Source: JAEYXS01 sp943367715 (lineage in GTDB: Bacteria; Verrucomicrobiota; Verrucomicrobiia; Limisphaerales; JAEYXS01). Taken from it: a stretch of 64,000 bases of DNA. The first letter of the stretch is position 1, and each line of letters starts with the position of its first letter. Below the pieces are notes generated by a model that made no database searches, had not been told where the DNA came from, and saw only the letters and a list, made by a program, of their open reading frames with translations. The DNA is taken from contig CALRJY020000029.1 in the NCBI GenBank assembly GCA_943367715.1, forward strand, positions 18,528-82,527. Direction: 5' to 3'. Below, piece by piece: positions 9,501 to 16,932 of the stretch. Both the position numbers and the translations under genes were made by a program.

Positions 9501-12030
9501 CCATCAGCAAGCCGCTGACCACCGTGGACAGATCACCATTCACCAGACCGCTATAACCAGCCGAGAACGTCGGATTGGCCGCACCATAGGTCTTGCTGGT
9601 GTTAACCGGGGTGATCGTCAACGGAGCCTGATCTATCGTCAGTGTGCTGCTCACTAAAGCGATCCCATACCCCATGTCGGTGAGTGACAGTGTGCCATTC
9701 GCCGTGGAGATCGGCGCTGTGCCGGAACTGGTTCCAGCAGTAGCCGAAGTGGAAAGCGCGGGCGTGCCAGTAATGGCCGCACCCAAGGTGTCGCCGCTCA
9801 GCAAGCCACTCACTGAATAGGTCAACGCCGGGTTGGCAGCGCCATAAGTCTTGGACTTGCTCTCCGCTGTGAAGGTGAGCACCGGAGCCAAGCTGTAAAG
9901 GAAACGATCCCCCGTCGCACTGATGGTCGCAGGTGCATTCGCATCGTAGGTCTTATTGTAAGTCGTCGCTCCCGTCAGACCGCCCTTGATCGTATTCACC
10001 GGAGCATCGCTGTAAATAAGGTAACGTCCGCTACCGCTCGCCTCCACGGCGGTAGCACCAGAGTTGTTGACGAAACTACCGCCCCGCGCGGCCAGCACAA
10101 GGTCACTGGCACCCGTGTTCTTGACCAATGCCCCAGAACCCAGAGTGAGATTACCGCCCGTGACAATTTCCACCGCACCCGCCACGCCGCTGAAATCACC
10201 GTTCACCATCAAGCCACCCGCGCTATCATACACTTTGAGATTGCCCCCGATTGTGCCCTCATTGCCGATCGTCTCCAGTGCACCGATGGTGTTGTTCACA
10301 TTGTTGATCAACACATCCGCAGCAAAGCCACCGAACTCGCGCGACAGGAAAACGGAACCGGCATTCACCGTGCCAGCAAGGTTTACGGTGCCGACGTTCA
10401 GATTGTCCGGCGCAGCAATCATGCTTTTACCCAACGTCAACGAGCCGACACTGATCGACTTGTTCGCCGCCAGCGAAATGGTGCCCACGGAACTATTCGC
10501 CAGGCTGGGCACGCCGGCATATAGATTCAGGCTGCTGCCCGTGCCACCGCTGATGTTCGCGTTGATGGCGATGGTGTCGCCGGAAGCCAAGGTGAGGCCG
10601 GAAGCAGTCGTCCAGTTCACATCAGCGTTGACGCTGATGCCGTTGTAGCCCGCAGGCCCGCTGGTGTAGATTTCAACATCGGTAAAACCGAGTGTTGAAT
10701 TCAAAGTGGAAACATTCAGGTAAGACGGGATGGCTCCTGCTTGGAAGTAGCCGCCTTGGTTGAAGATATCCTGACCGGCATCGGTCGTGATGATAATCGA
10801 GTCAGGGTCCAGAAGCAGTCTGCCCTTTTTGCCAAATGGAGCGGAGGTGTCGGCGGTGCCAGAAAAATCAAGCACCCGTTTGCCTGAAACTTCCAGCAAA
10901 CCGCCGTCCCCGCCTTCACTCCCACCCTTGGCTAAAATAGTACCTTTGAATTGCGTTGCCCCATCCGCCCAGACAATCGCTTTGCCGCCATTCCCCATCG
11001 TAGCATTGGCACTGACATCGAGCTTCGCCGATTCAGTCACGATGGTAGTGGCCGCGTTCGCCACGGCACTGTTCTTTCCTTGGTAGTCACCGCCGACAAG
11101 GATCTCGCCACCGCTGCCATTGGCGTTATGCGCGCTGATCTCCCCGGAAACTTTCACCTTGCCGCCATCGGCCGTAAGCAACACCCGGCCATTCTTTTCC
11201 TCCACGCCGGTGGCGCGGATGATACCGGATTGGTTCACCGCCAGTTCATAGATGCTGCCGCCTGCAGCTTTCAATTCCGCTTGCGCCGCTTTCATCAGCC
11301 CGGAGTTCTCCACCCCTTGCTCCAACCCATCCGCCTGCAGACCACTTTTAACCAAAATGCGCTGATCCCCTTGATGGGTGAGCAACACTTCGGAACCGGC
11401 AGCCAATCCCGCCACGCCTTTGGGCGCATTGATCTCGCCCGCGTTCTTCACTGTGTAGGCGATAAGCATGACGTCGCCATTTTGCGCGTTGATGGTGCCG
11501 AGGTTGTGGATGCCTGCTTTGGAATCACCTGAAAAAAGCAGATTGCCCTGCTTGAGAAAATCATTGTCCGAGATATTCAACGTGGAAGCAAAGAAAGCTC
11601 CGACATCGATGCGACCTTGTGGGCCGACCACGATGCCATTCGGGTTGATCAGGTAGACTTGGCCATTGGCTTGAAGCTGGCCTAGGATCAAGGACGGATT
11701 GCCTCCGAGGACGCGATTAAGCGTAGCGCTATCGACGCCTGGCTGGATGAAGCGCGTGATGTCACCCGCCTTGATGTCAAACCCCTGCCAGTTGATCACC
11801 GCTGCGCCAGTTTGCTGCTCGATGGTGCGAACGTTGCCGTTCTGTTGGAAAGTCGCCGCACCGACCACTACCTGCGGTGCACCTACGATATCGGCCGCTT
11901 GCATCATGCTGGGCGCCAGCACGAGAAAAACAGCCAGCCAAGTCATCGCCTGCAAAGGCAAGGAAAGCGGGCGAAAACGATAACGACTCTTCTCTTGCTG
12001 TGCTGGCGTTGCTGAACACATTGAGCTCAT
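3586..12030 (-). CDS. Giant TpsA-type exoprotein with TPS domain and about 20 MBG repeats
   Basis: A 2814-residue secreted protein. Residues 1-46 form a long signal peptide ending MMQAA. Residues 47-300 match the filamentous-haemagglutinin N-terminal (TPS) domain, with FIQPGVDSATLNRVLGG, GQVYLINPNGIVVG and ALN-type segments. A beta-helical stretch runs to about 700. From about 715 to 2330 there are 20 recognisable MBG-type repeats, each marked by a YG.ANP core, and a 21st divergent unit. The C-terminal 330 residues contain a hydrophobic Ala/Gly-rich segment (GMAVVAPALVAALAVATIT) and end MSGGAL; they may anchor the product, but no known anchor motif was recognised. TPS proteins are exported by the TpsB partner, encoded 2 bp downstream. 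Likely roles are adhesion or a surface stalk. The start at 12030 gives the signal peptide; ATG at 12021 is possible. Confidence 0.88.
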   Translation of the reverse strand: MSSMCSATPAQQEKSRYRFRPLSLPLQAMTWLAVFLVLAPSMMQAADIVGAPQVVVGAATFQQNGNVRTIEQQTGAAVINWQGFDIKAGDITRFIQPGVDSATLNRVLGGNPSLILGQLQANGQVYLINPNGIVVGPQGRIDVGAFFASTLNISDNDFLKQGNLLFSGDSKAGIHNLGTINAQNGDVMLIAYTVKNAGEINAPKGVAGLAAGSEVLLTHQGDQRILVKSGLQADGLEQGVENSGLMKAAQAELKAAGGSIYELAVNQSGIIRATGVEEKNGRVLLTADGGKVKVSGEISAHNANGSGGEILVGGDYQGKNSAVANAATTIVTESAKLDVSANATMGNGGKAIVWADGATQFKGTILAKGGSEGGDGGLLEVSGKRVLDFSGTADTSAPFGKKGRLLLDPDSIIITTDAGQDIFNQGGYFQAGAIPSYLNVSTLNSTLGFTDVEIYTSGPAGYNGISVNADVNWTTASGLTLASGDTIAINANISGGTGSSLNLYAGVPSLANSSVGTISLAANKSISVGSLTLGKSMIAAPDNLNVGTVNLAGTVNAGSVFLSREFGGFAADVLINNVNNTIGALETIGNEGTIGGNLKVYDSAGGLMVNGDFSGVAGAVEIVTGGNLTLGSGALVKNTGASDLVLAARGGSFVNNSGATAVEASGSGRYLIYSDAPVNTIKGGLTGATTYNKTYDANAPATISATGDRFLYSLAPVLTFTAESKSKTYGAANPALTYSVSGLLSGDTLGAAITGTPALSTSATAGTSSGTAPISTANGTLSLTDMGYGIALVSSTLTIDQAPLTITPVNTSKTYGAANPTFSAGYSGLVNGDLSTVVSGLLMGTPATASSGVGTYAITGSGASAANYSISYLPGTLTINQAPLTITANNNNKIYGSANPTFSASFGGLVNGDLSTVVSGLALGTTATASSGAGTYPITGSGASAANYSISYSPGVLTIDRALLTITANDASRAFGAANPTFSALYGGLVNGDNSSVVSGLSLATTADAASPVGNYSIIAAGASAANYSISYVPGTLSVANAILTITADNFSRIYGSANPTFTAGYAGFINGDTVSIVSGLQFNTSATINSGIGTYSITPFGASAPNYGINYVAGSLSISPADLVIRANNASRIYGAVDPTFTANYSGLVAGDTAANISGLTLTPAATVTSGVGDYAITASGAANPNYNISYAPGTLTIDKAPLTIAADNKSKTYGAVNPALTATFTGLKNGENDSVVSGLSLATTAATGSGAGNYAITASGASAANYSISYGAGTLTIGKAPLIITANDASRTYGAVNPSFSASYNGLVNSDLSSVVSGLLLGTTATSSTGVGGYPITASGASAVNYNISYAPGTLTINQAPLTITANSLNKTYGSANPTLTASYSGLMNGESSGVVSGLSLGTTATSSTGVGGYAITASGASAANYSISYAPGTLTIDKAPLAITADNQSKIYGSANPTLTASYSGLVNNDLSSVVSGLSIVTAATANSGVGDYGITVSGASAPNYSISYTAGTLSVNPATLTVRADNQTRFYGDANPTFGGTVSGFVLGENTSVLTSLPTYSTTAGLTTGVGGYAITPSGGSAANYNIVRQNGTLTINPAILAVNADNTVRTYGDANPTLTYTVSGLKNGDSADGKFFIFTHGSVAAPNSPVGNYNIIFNGNDTPNDNYSTFFANGTLTVQPRALTIRTDAISREYGLANPAFTATFTGLASFDTPSVIPTLGFNTLATTASGVGDYTVTPTSGNNANYVITRLPSLMSITPAPLTIAAGSLFRDYGDANPTFTPFIAGGSLRNGDTAVGVNLRIVTGATQSSPVGTYNLAGAITSPNYTIVNSVAGSLQILPAILNVTVGNGTRLYGDANPGVSVSATGLKLSDTAAAQVTLTHSATAQAPVGTYSISAVGNSANYQINSVTPGNLQIFPAPLNVTVGNTSRGYGDANPTTAPLTVTGFKFGEAGNTAVQIIHSATLQSSVGSYPITATGINPNYFLSAVTPGALQITPAQLNVRLFNADRIYGDANPTPAFETITGLKFGETFASVVSRGNSATLQSGVGSYPFTATSISPNYQVNSVEGSLRILPAPLNVTAANTTRFYGDPNPATALQSVVGLKFGETPASIVTLNSEASLQQLVGTYDILATSQSPNYQITLVSGTMRVNPRPITLIGNDASKIFGENNPSLSYSVGGSGVASFDNAATLLAGVGVSTTAELTSTVGGYPIAITGPTVPNPNYAVTLQPGTLTVNPRPISLDVQGFTRFYYDANPEVVTTIGGMGLASFDTLADVISWIDKTPALAADIGAYPLFPRILDSHNYDITLRGNLATIVPRNLTIYVDSIKVDEGATVPGFSAVVGNLPTGLTMADVLPNLTYGTVDDAASFRPEVRPVSALTDHPIANPFAAANLSAMEVDADGNILKAPNTAGGLSGLATKFLIFAKDPAPVPPVVLDPDTTFLIPVDFVTGGTLVSRKTITVSGYNENPNYAVTYVSGGRLEVIIPNAATLAAREMEAIAESKAHLEVTTTPPATPFKMPEAFKAPAMQPYLEQAAQTLMAQLISAGDTVTLDLYFKDGISSFLSGFNDDPTRQTMLMGRLSEVVIKYAKLPADQQPPELAFIIQEATIKAKQVKIDQAQEVVRLYDEWLAGPDPSIPQIVNPGDMNLVPNFAHQVKVSYAKDAAIVIGTSLGAGATVGALMCAVPVSAITSAVATGGALSGASLGFTASTTIGAAITATTTSGAGAVSGIGMAVVAPALVAALAVATITIAAVQLAKQPEIKASIAAAQSLAVAAPAGVSLDLNDVDDQAAFTSGFLSFMSGGAL
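5230..9870 (-). repeat. Tandem MBG-repeat coding DNA, nine units of exactly 240 bp
   Basis: Within the exoprotein gene the MBG units recur in tandem. Between about 7471 and 9640 the segment encoding the start of each unit recurs at 7471, 7711, 7951, 8191, 8431, 8671, 8911, 9151, 9391 and 9631. The spacing is exactly 240 bp (80 codons) throughout, with no insertion or deletion. Units closer to the C-terminus (7240 down to 5230) vary in length and sequence. Uniform spacing and similarity point to recent amplification by unequal recombination or gene conversion. Confidence 0.85.
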
Positions 12031-12193
12031 ATTTTAACGGCGCGCATAGTGTGGTCCTAACGACAGACAGCAAGCGCTATCCCTTCCTGAACCATTTAAG
12101 GGGGAGAGTTTCGCAAGAAATGAAGAATCATCCTTATTCGGATGAGGTAAGCTCGCCGGACGGCTAACCCTTTTTTGCCACCAGTCTATCCGC
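12031..12193 (-). promoter_or_regulatory. Upstream region of the two-partner secretion operon
   Basis: This 163-bp gap should hold the promoter of the exoprotein/transporter operon and the end of the kinase transcript. A 6-bp hairpin (TCATCC 12128-12133, GGATGA 12140-12145) followed on the minus strand by a T-rich stretch may be a weak terminator for the kinase gene. No convincing -35/-10 pair could be assigned by eye. Confidence 0.35.
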
Positions 12194-15100
12194 TTACTTC
12201 AATCGTTCTTTGGCCGTAGCGAGGCGGCTTAGAAGTGGGACGTCATCGCGATTGAGTGCGAGCAGTCGCTCCAAATGAAAGGCGGCGGTAAACCATTCCC
12301 CCTGCATTTCCGCGACCGCCGAGCAGTGCCGGTGCCAGTCCGTCGGATCGCTGTTCCAGATGAAATCCTGTGGCTGGACCGCCTGCAATCCGGCAAAGGT
12401 CTGCGCCAGTTCAGCCGAGGAAACCATGATCCGGCGGCCTTGGTCATCCAGCTTTACGCCATTGAGGCAAACTGCTAATTGACGCCAAGAATTGGCTGGC
12501 CACGCAGCCTGGCGGAAGTGAAAAAAACTCGTAGCCCCGCGCGCCGAACCGAACAGCAAAGTTTCACCATCAGATGTGAACTGGATCGATTGCGGCGCGT
12601 ATCCCAAGACCAGCGGCGGCGCCATCAACTCGCCGCGTGCCGTGTCCCACAGGCGGATAGCATTATCCGCAGCGGAGGTGGCCAACACATTCCTGCCCGG
12701 TTGAAAATTCTGGGTAACTAAAAGGCCACCGTGATGAAAATCCGGCGCGGCCGGGCTGCCATCGCTCACTCGCCAGAGACGCACCACACTGTCCTGACCC
12801 GAGGTGACCAGCACATCCCCTTTGTTAGAAAACATAGCGCCAGTCACCCCGTCACCATGCCTCAGGGGCGGGCCCAGTGCGCGCAAGGTGGGCAGTTCAT
12901 ACATTTGCGCATAAGCCGGCTCGATATTGCGGTCATTGAACGCGATCACCATGCGGCCGTTATCCGGACTGAAGCTGACCGCCCGCACTTCGCCGTCAGA
13001 GAAAATCGGATCACCAACCGGCGTGCCCGTGGCCGCATCCCATACTGTGGCACAATTGACTCCGCCAGCCACTACGATCCAGCGACCATCCGGACTCCAG
13101 GTGGAGACGGAACCTTTGACGCCATAAGTCCACTGCGCCGACAGCGGGCGGCCATCGGAATAGGTCTTGCGATCCATCACCGGCCCGCTGGCGCAGCGTT
13201 CCGCAATACTCCACACTTGAGCCGTATTGTTGTCCAATGCCACGAGCAATTTAGTCCCGTCCGGGTTGAAGGCCACGGCGGCCACCGTGCCTAGATCTGG
13301 CAGATCAAGCACCACCCGGCTGGTCGGGATATCCCAGACCTGCACGCCCTCTTTGCCACAAGCGACTGCAAGCCGACGACCGGAAGCGTCAAAGATCGTC
13401 TGCGCTGCCGCCCCCCTGCTTTTCAACACTTCCCCGACCGGCCGTTGGGCTGCGATATCCCAAAACTGCAACTGGCGGCCGTTGCTGACCAGCACGGCGG
13501 ATTTCCCGTCCGGGCTGATGGCTGTCTTACGGGCAAAGGTGGCGCCAGTCGGCACGAAATTCTGCCGGAGAAACAGATCGAACACGCGCACGGTGCCCCA
13601 CGCATCACCGGTCGCCAGGAAGCGCCCGTCCGCGCTGAAGGCCAACGCCTCCACCAGCGCGCCATTTTGAAAGGTGGGCAGGGCCTGACGCAGTTCGCGG
13701 GTGTAATGTACGCGCACCTGATAATCAAACCCGGCGGTGGCGAGAAACCGGCCGTCCGGACTGAAGAGCACCCGGTTAGCGCCATTGTGATGGCGGATGG
13801 AAAAGCGATACCGGTTGCCATCTGGAACCGTGCGCACCTCCGCTTGATCATTGAATGCAGCGGTCGCAAAATACTTTCCGTCCGGGCTGAAATCCTGATC
13901 CAAGAATGCGCTGCTGGGCTTGACCTGAAAGAGCTGAGGGCCGCCGTGAGTATCACTGACACGGGTGGACGCACCATCGGCCACCGCCACCCAACGCCCG
14001 TCGGCGCTCACCAGCCTGCCCACATGAGCGATTGGCCCCGTCGTCTGTTTCGGACCGCTTTCCGTCGCGGAGATTTCGCGCCCCGTATCCAACTGCCAGA
14101 CCCGTTCCCCACCCGTCCGCATGATCGCGGTGAGCCGCGAGTTATCCGGTGCAAAGGAAAGCGTCACCGGCGTGCCGCGCGCATCCCACATCCTCAACAG
14201 ATGAGGTGCAAACTGCCACGTCAGACTGAGACGCTCCAGACTCTGCGGCATGGCCCCCGCCTCCTGCTGCTCCAAAGCGAGGGCCTCAACCAAAGGCAGC
14301 ATCGCCGCGTAGCAATCGTGGTCAGCCGTGAGCAGTGACGCTTCGTGCAAGTGCTGCGATACCAGTTCGCGACGAGTCTCTCGCGCGCTGGCTTCCAAGG
14401 CATGGCGGGTCTGCGAGAGTGAAACATTGAACCACAGTGAGCCTGCCGTAATGATGAGCAGCAGCAACGGCACGAGCACGGCGAGCGCGGCTTTCGCCGG
14501 GTGACGGCGCATCCATTTCACGCCCCGTTCCAAAGAAGTGCTCGCCCGGGCCAGCACCGGTTCACCACGTAACCAATTCTCAAGATCATCCGCCAGAGCA
14601 GCCGCGCTGGAATAACGGTGCTCGGGATCTTTCTCCAGACATTTGAGACAGATGATCTCCAAATCGATATCCAACGCGGTAGCGCGCCGAAAGGATGGTG
14701 CCTCGTCCTCGATGATCTGGCGGAGCAACGCCGGCGTGTTCGTGGCGGCAAACGGCAGGTGACCGGCGAGCATTTCGTAAAGCATCGCTCCGAGCCCATA
14801 CACGTCGGCACCCACGGTCACATCACGCGTCTGTCCGAGCGCTTGCTCAGGCGACATATAAGCGGGCGTGCCCAGCACGGCAGCGGAATGGGTGAGATCC
14901 CGGCTCTCCTCCACCATCTTCGCGAGGCCGAAGTCTGTGAGATGCGGCTCACCATGAGCGTCGAGCAGGATGTTAGTCGGCTTGAGATCGCGATGCAGGA
15001 CGCCATGCAGATGGGCGTGATGAACCGCCCGGGCAACCTTCACCAGCAAACGCGCGGCCTCCTCCGGCTTGAAACGCATCTCGACCATCCGCGCCGCCAG

Positions 15101-15535
15101 CGTGCCGCCTTCGATCAGGCGCATGGAGAAAAAATGCCAGCCGTCGTGATGGCCCACTTCCAGGATGGGAACGATGTTCGGATGGGCCAGCTTGGCGGCT
15201 GATTCGGCCTCGGTGCGGAACCGCTCAACCATCCGGGGCGACGCCAGCTCTCCAGCGGCGATTACCTTGAGCGCCACCATACGGTTCAGTTTTACCTGCC
15301 GCGCGCGGAAGACGACCCCCATGCCGCCACGCGCAATTTCCCCGAGCAATTCGTAGCCTGCGAACGTACGACGCTGCAACAATTGCTCTGGCGCCTGCAG
15401 TTCCACCAACTCCGCCTCGGAATCCGCCACGGCGTTGATCAGGAGACAGCGCACGCAGAGCGCGTCGGCGGTGGCGTCGGCAAGCGACGCCCCGCAACGC
15501 GGGCAAAGTCCTGATTTAACGTGCGTGTCCGACAT
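12194..15535 (-). CDS. Membrane Ser/Thr protein kinase with C-terminal WD40 propeller
   Basis: A 1113-residue Hanks-type kinase. A zinc-ribbon-like CPRC/CVRC pair lies at Cys11, 14, 27 and 30. The kinase domain covers about 61-325: glycine loop GEIARGGMGVV (66-76), catalytic Lys90 in VALKVI, HRDLKPTN from 181, DFG at 201-203 and GTPAYMSPEQ around 222-231. A single transmembrane helix follows (about 350-368). The rest is an extracytoplasmic WD40-type propeller with many SFSPDGR.LATAG units. The ATG at 15535 is preferred because the zinc ribbon follows directly; the frame is open to 15643. It lies 123 bp downstream of an ECF sigma gene on the same strand, a pairing common in Planctomycetes and Verrucomicrobia. 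All kinase catalytic residues are present, so it should be active. Its substrates are unknown. Confidence 0.93.
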   Translation of the reverse strand: MSDTHVKSGLCPRCGASLADATADALCVRCLLINAVADSEAELVELQAPEQLLQRRTFAGYELLGEIARGGMGVVFRARQVKLNRMVALKVIAAGELASPRMVERFRTEAESAAKLAHPNIVPILEVGHHDGWHFFSMRLIEGGTLAARMVEMRFKPEEAARLLVKVARAVHHAHLHGVLHRDLKPTNILLDAHGEPHLTDFGLAKMVEESRDLTHSAAVLGTPAYMSPEQALGQTRDVTVGADVYGLGAMLYEMLAGHLPFAATNTPALLRQIIEDEAPSFRRATALDIDLEIICLKCLEKDPEHRYSSAAALADDLENWLRGEPVLARASTSLERGVKWMRRHPAKAALAVLVPLLLLIITAGSLWFNVSLSQTRHALEASARETRRELVSQHLHEASLLTADHDCYAAMLPLVEALALEQQEAGAMPQSLERLSLTWQFAPHLLRMWDARGTPVTLSFAPDNSRLTAIMRTGGERVWQLDTGREISATESGPKQTTGPIAHVGRLVSADGRWVAVADGASTRVSDTHGGPQLFQVKPSSAFLDQDFSPDGKYFATAAFNDQAEVRTVPDGNRYRFSIRHHNGANRVLFSPDGRFLATAGFDYQVRVHYTRELRQALPTFQNGALVEALAFSADGRFLATGDAWGTVRVFDLFLRQNFVPTGATFARKTAISPDGKSAVLVSNGRQLQFWDIAAQRPVGEVLKSRGAAAQTIFDASGRRLAVACGKEGVQVWDIPTSRVVLDLPDLGTVAAVAFNPDGTKLLVALDNNTAQVWSIAERCASGPVMDRKTYSDGRPLSAQWTYGVKGSVSTWSPDGRWIVVAGGVNCATVWDAATGTPVGDPIFSDGEVRAVSFSPDNGRMVIAFNDRNIEPAYAQMYELPTLRALGPPLRHGDGVTGAMFSNKGDVLVTSGQDSVVRLWRVSDGSPAAPDFHHGGLLVTQNFQPGRNVLATSAADNAIRLWDTARGELMAPPLVLGYAPQSIQFTSDGETLLFGSARGATSFFHFRQAAWPANSWRQLAVCLNGVKLDDQGRRIMVSSAELAQTFAGLQAVQPQDFIWNSDPTDWHRHCSAVAEMQGEWFTAAFHLERLLALNRDDVPLLSRLATAKERLK

Positions 15536-15658
15536 AGTGGCAGAGCCATAGGATACCTGAACCGGATTCAGGGGCAAAGTTTCGCGAACCGTGCGGATTT
15601 CCCGTCTCCACTGGTGATTTCGGGAAAGGCGGTGCGGCCACAATATCCTTCGCTCGTT

Positions 15659-16507
15659 TCAAGGATTGCCCAACAACGTGATGAGATACTGGATCTCTGC
15701 CTCGACTTCGGCAGGCGATGATACCGTCTGCGCGATCTCCTCCCGGATGAGTTCACCATAGCGGCGCCGCAGCCGGAAGATGGCGGATTTCGTGGCCGCT
15801 TCGGAAAGCCCCAGCCGTGCGGCAACAGTAGCGTAAGAGTCCATGCCACCATTGCCTTGAAGAAAAACCTTCAATGCAGCGAAGCGTTCCGACAGGCCCT
15901 CGCGACGCGACTCCGCTTCCAGCTCAGCCAGCGCGTTGCTGACCACGGCCTGTGCCCAACGCCGGTCATAGAGGGACTCCGCCGAGGCATCATCCATCGG
16001 CTCCAACGCATAACGCCGCTCGGGTTCCAGTTCATCCCACGAAATGAATTCCGTGCCACCGCCGCGCTTGAGCCGCTGGGAATCACGCCAGTCGTTGGCG
16101 AGAAAATGCTTCAACGCCCCCAGCAGAAACGTGCGGAACCGCCCCCGTTCCGGTTGCGCCGTCTTCAGCGAATCGCCGACCAGCAAACGCGCGAAGAATT
16201 CCTGGGTCAGATCCTGTGCCTGATGTTCATCGTAGCCACGCCGACGGACAAATACATACAACGGATACCAATACTGACGGCAGAGAATCTCCAAAGCCGG
16301 ACGCGCCGTATCATCACCACCGCCCGCTTCCATTACCAAGCTCCAGCGCGTCGTTTGAAACACCGCGCGTTGCGATAGGGAAGGGTTACTCCCTTCGGCT
16401 GATTGGCTGACAACTGGCACGCGTAACCTGTAATCAATCTCCCACAGAATATCCAGCACATCCCAACCCCTTGTTTCAGATAGAAAGAAGACCTCATCGG
16501 CACGCAA
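15659..16507 (-). CDS. ECF-type RNA polymerase sigma factor
   Basis: The 282-residue product carries the sigma region 2 signature of ECF factors (ALEILCRQYWYPLYVFVRRRG, split here as ALEILCRQYW and PLYVFVRRRG, then AQDLTQEFFARLL and GRFRTFLLGALKHFLANDW) and a C-terminal region 4 helix-turn-helix (DSYATVAARLGLSEAATKSA, then IFRLRRRYGELIREEI). It matches the ECF group usually found next to Ser/Thr kinases in Planctomycetes and Verrucomicrobia. The conserved part begins at residue 48. The TTG at 16507 has a GAGGG Shine-Dalgarno 6 nt upstream; a GTG at 16420 is also possible and would drop 29 unconserved residues. The kinase gene downstream, probably in the same transcript, may control or be controlled by this factor. 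No anti-sigma gene is adjacent. Confidence 0.9.
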   Translation of the reverse strand: MRADEVFFLSETRGWDVLDILWEIDYRLRVPVVSQSAEGSNPSLSQRAVFQTTRWSLVMEAGGGDDTARPALEILCRQYWYPLYVFVRRRGYDEHQAQDLTQEFFARLLVGDSLKTAQPERGRFRTFLLGALKHFLANDWRDSQRLKRGGGTEFISWDELEPERRYALEPMDDASAESLYDRRWAQAVVSNALAELEAESRREGLSERFAALKVFLQGNGGMDSYATVAARLGLSEAATKSAIFRLRRRYGELIREEIAQTVSSPAEVEAEIQYLITLLGNP

Positions 16508-16932
16508 TCCGCACCCTCGACTCTAACTGATGGTTCATCAGCAACATACTACACATTCCATCCTTCCCATCTTCGATACTTGCCCACCCGATAGGATAGA
16601 CGTGAATTCCACCCCGTTGACCATAAGTCCCACGTAAGGAATTTGAGCGCTAAGACAGGTGCCCCTGATGGAGAGTGCGTCGCAAGGAAGCAAAGCCCCG
16701 TCGATATGTTTGCGAACGAATAACAGCACCCTTGACCAGAGGAATACGCGCAAATTGCAAATCGCTGAGTCAACCTTCTATCACAAGCATAGGTTCTCTG
16801 CAAGATTCTGCCGCAGAACGTGTAGCAGCCGACGTGAGGAGGCTCTGACTAAATTTGAGCTTTGGCCATTCTTTGGTGTTTTGATTCTTTGGATTTTGAG
16901 TTTTATCCGTATCTGTGGTTAAAAATCTTCCC
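16508..16932. other. Non-coding stretch with a dispersed repeat
   Basis: These 425 bases separate the divergent sigma-factor and oxidoreductase genes and should hold both promoters. Bases 16800-16827 match 1154-1181 at 25 of 28 positions. The following bases to about 16920 are AT-richer and look like a genome-repeated leader. Short frames across it show no domain and are not called. Confidence 0.5.
16800..16827. repeat. Dispersed 28-bp repeat, copy 2
   Basis: This is the second copy of the element at 1154-1181 (25/28 identical). Two copies 15.6 kb apart in unrelated intergenic contexts suggest a family spread through the genome. Confidence 0.55.

Noticed and set aside
7471..9640. CRISPR-like regular repeats
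   Set aside because: The 240-bp periodic units are coding MBG domains in frame; there are no short repeats separated by unique spacers and no cas genes.
16659..16922. 87-residue frame containing the dispersed repeat
   Set aside because: The peptide has no domain and overlaps the repeat and probable promoter region of the next gene; repeat-derived frames of this kind are usually spurious.
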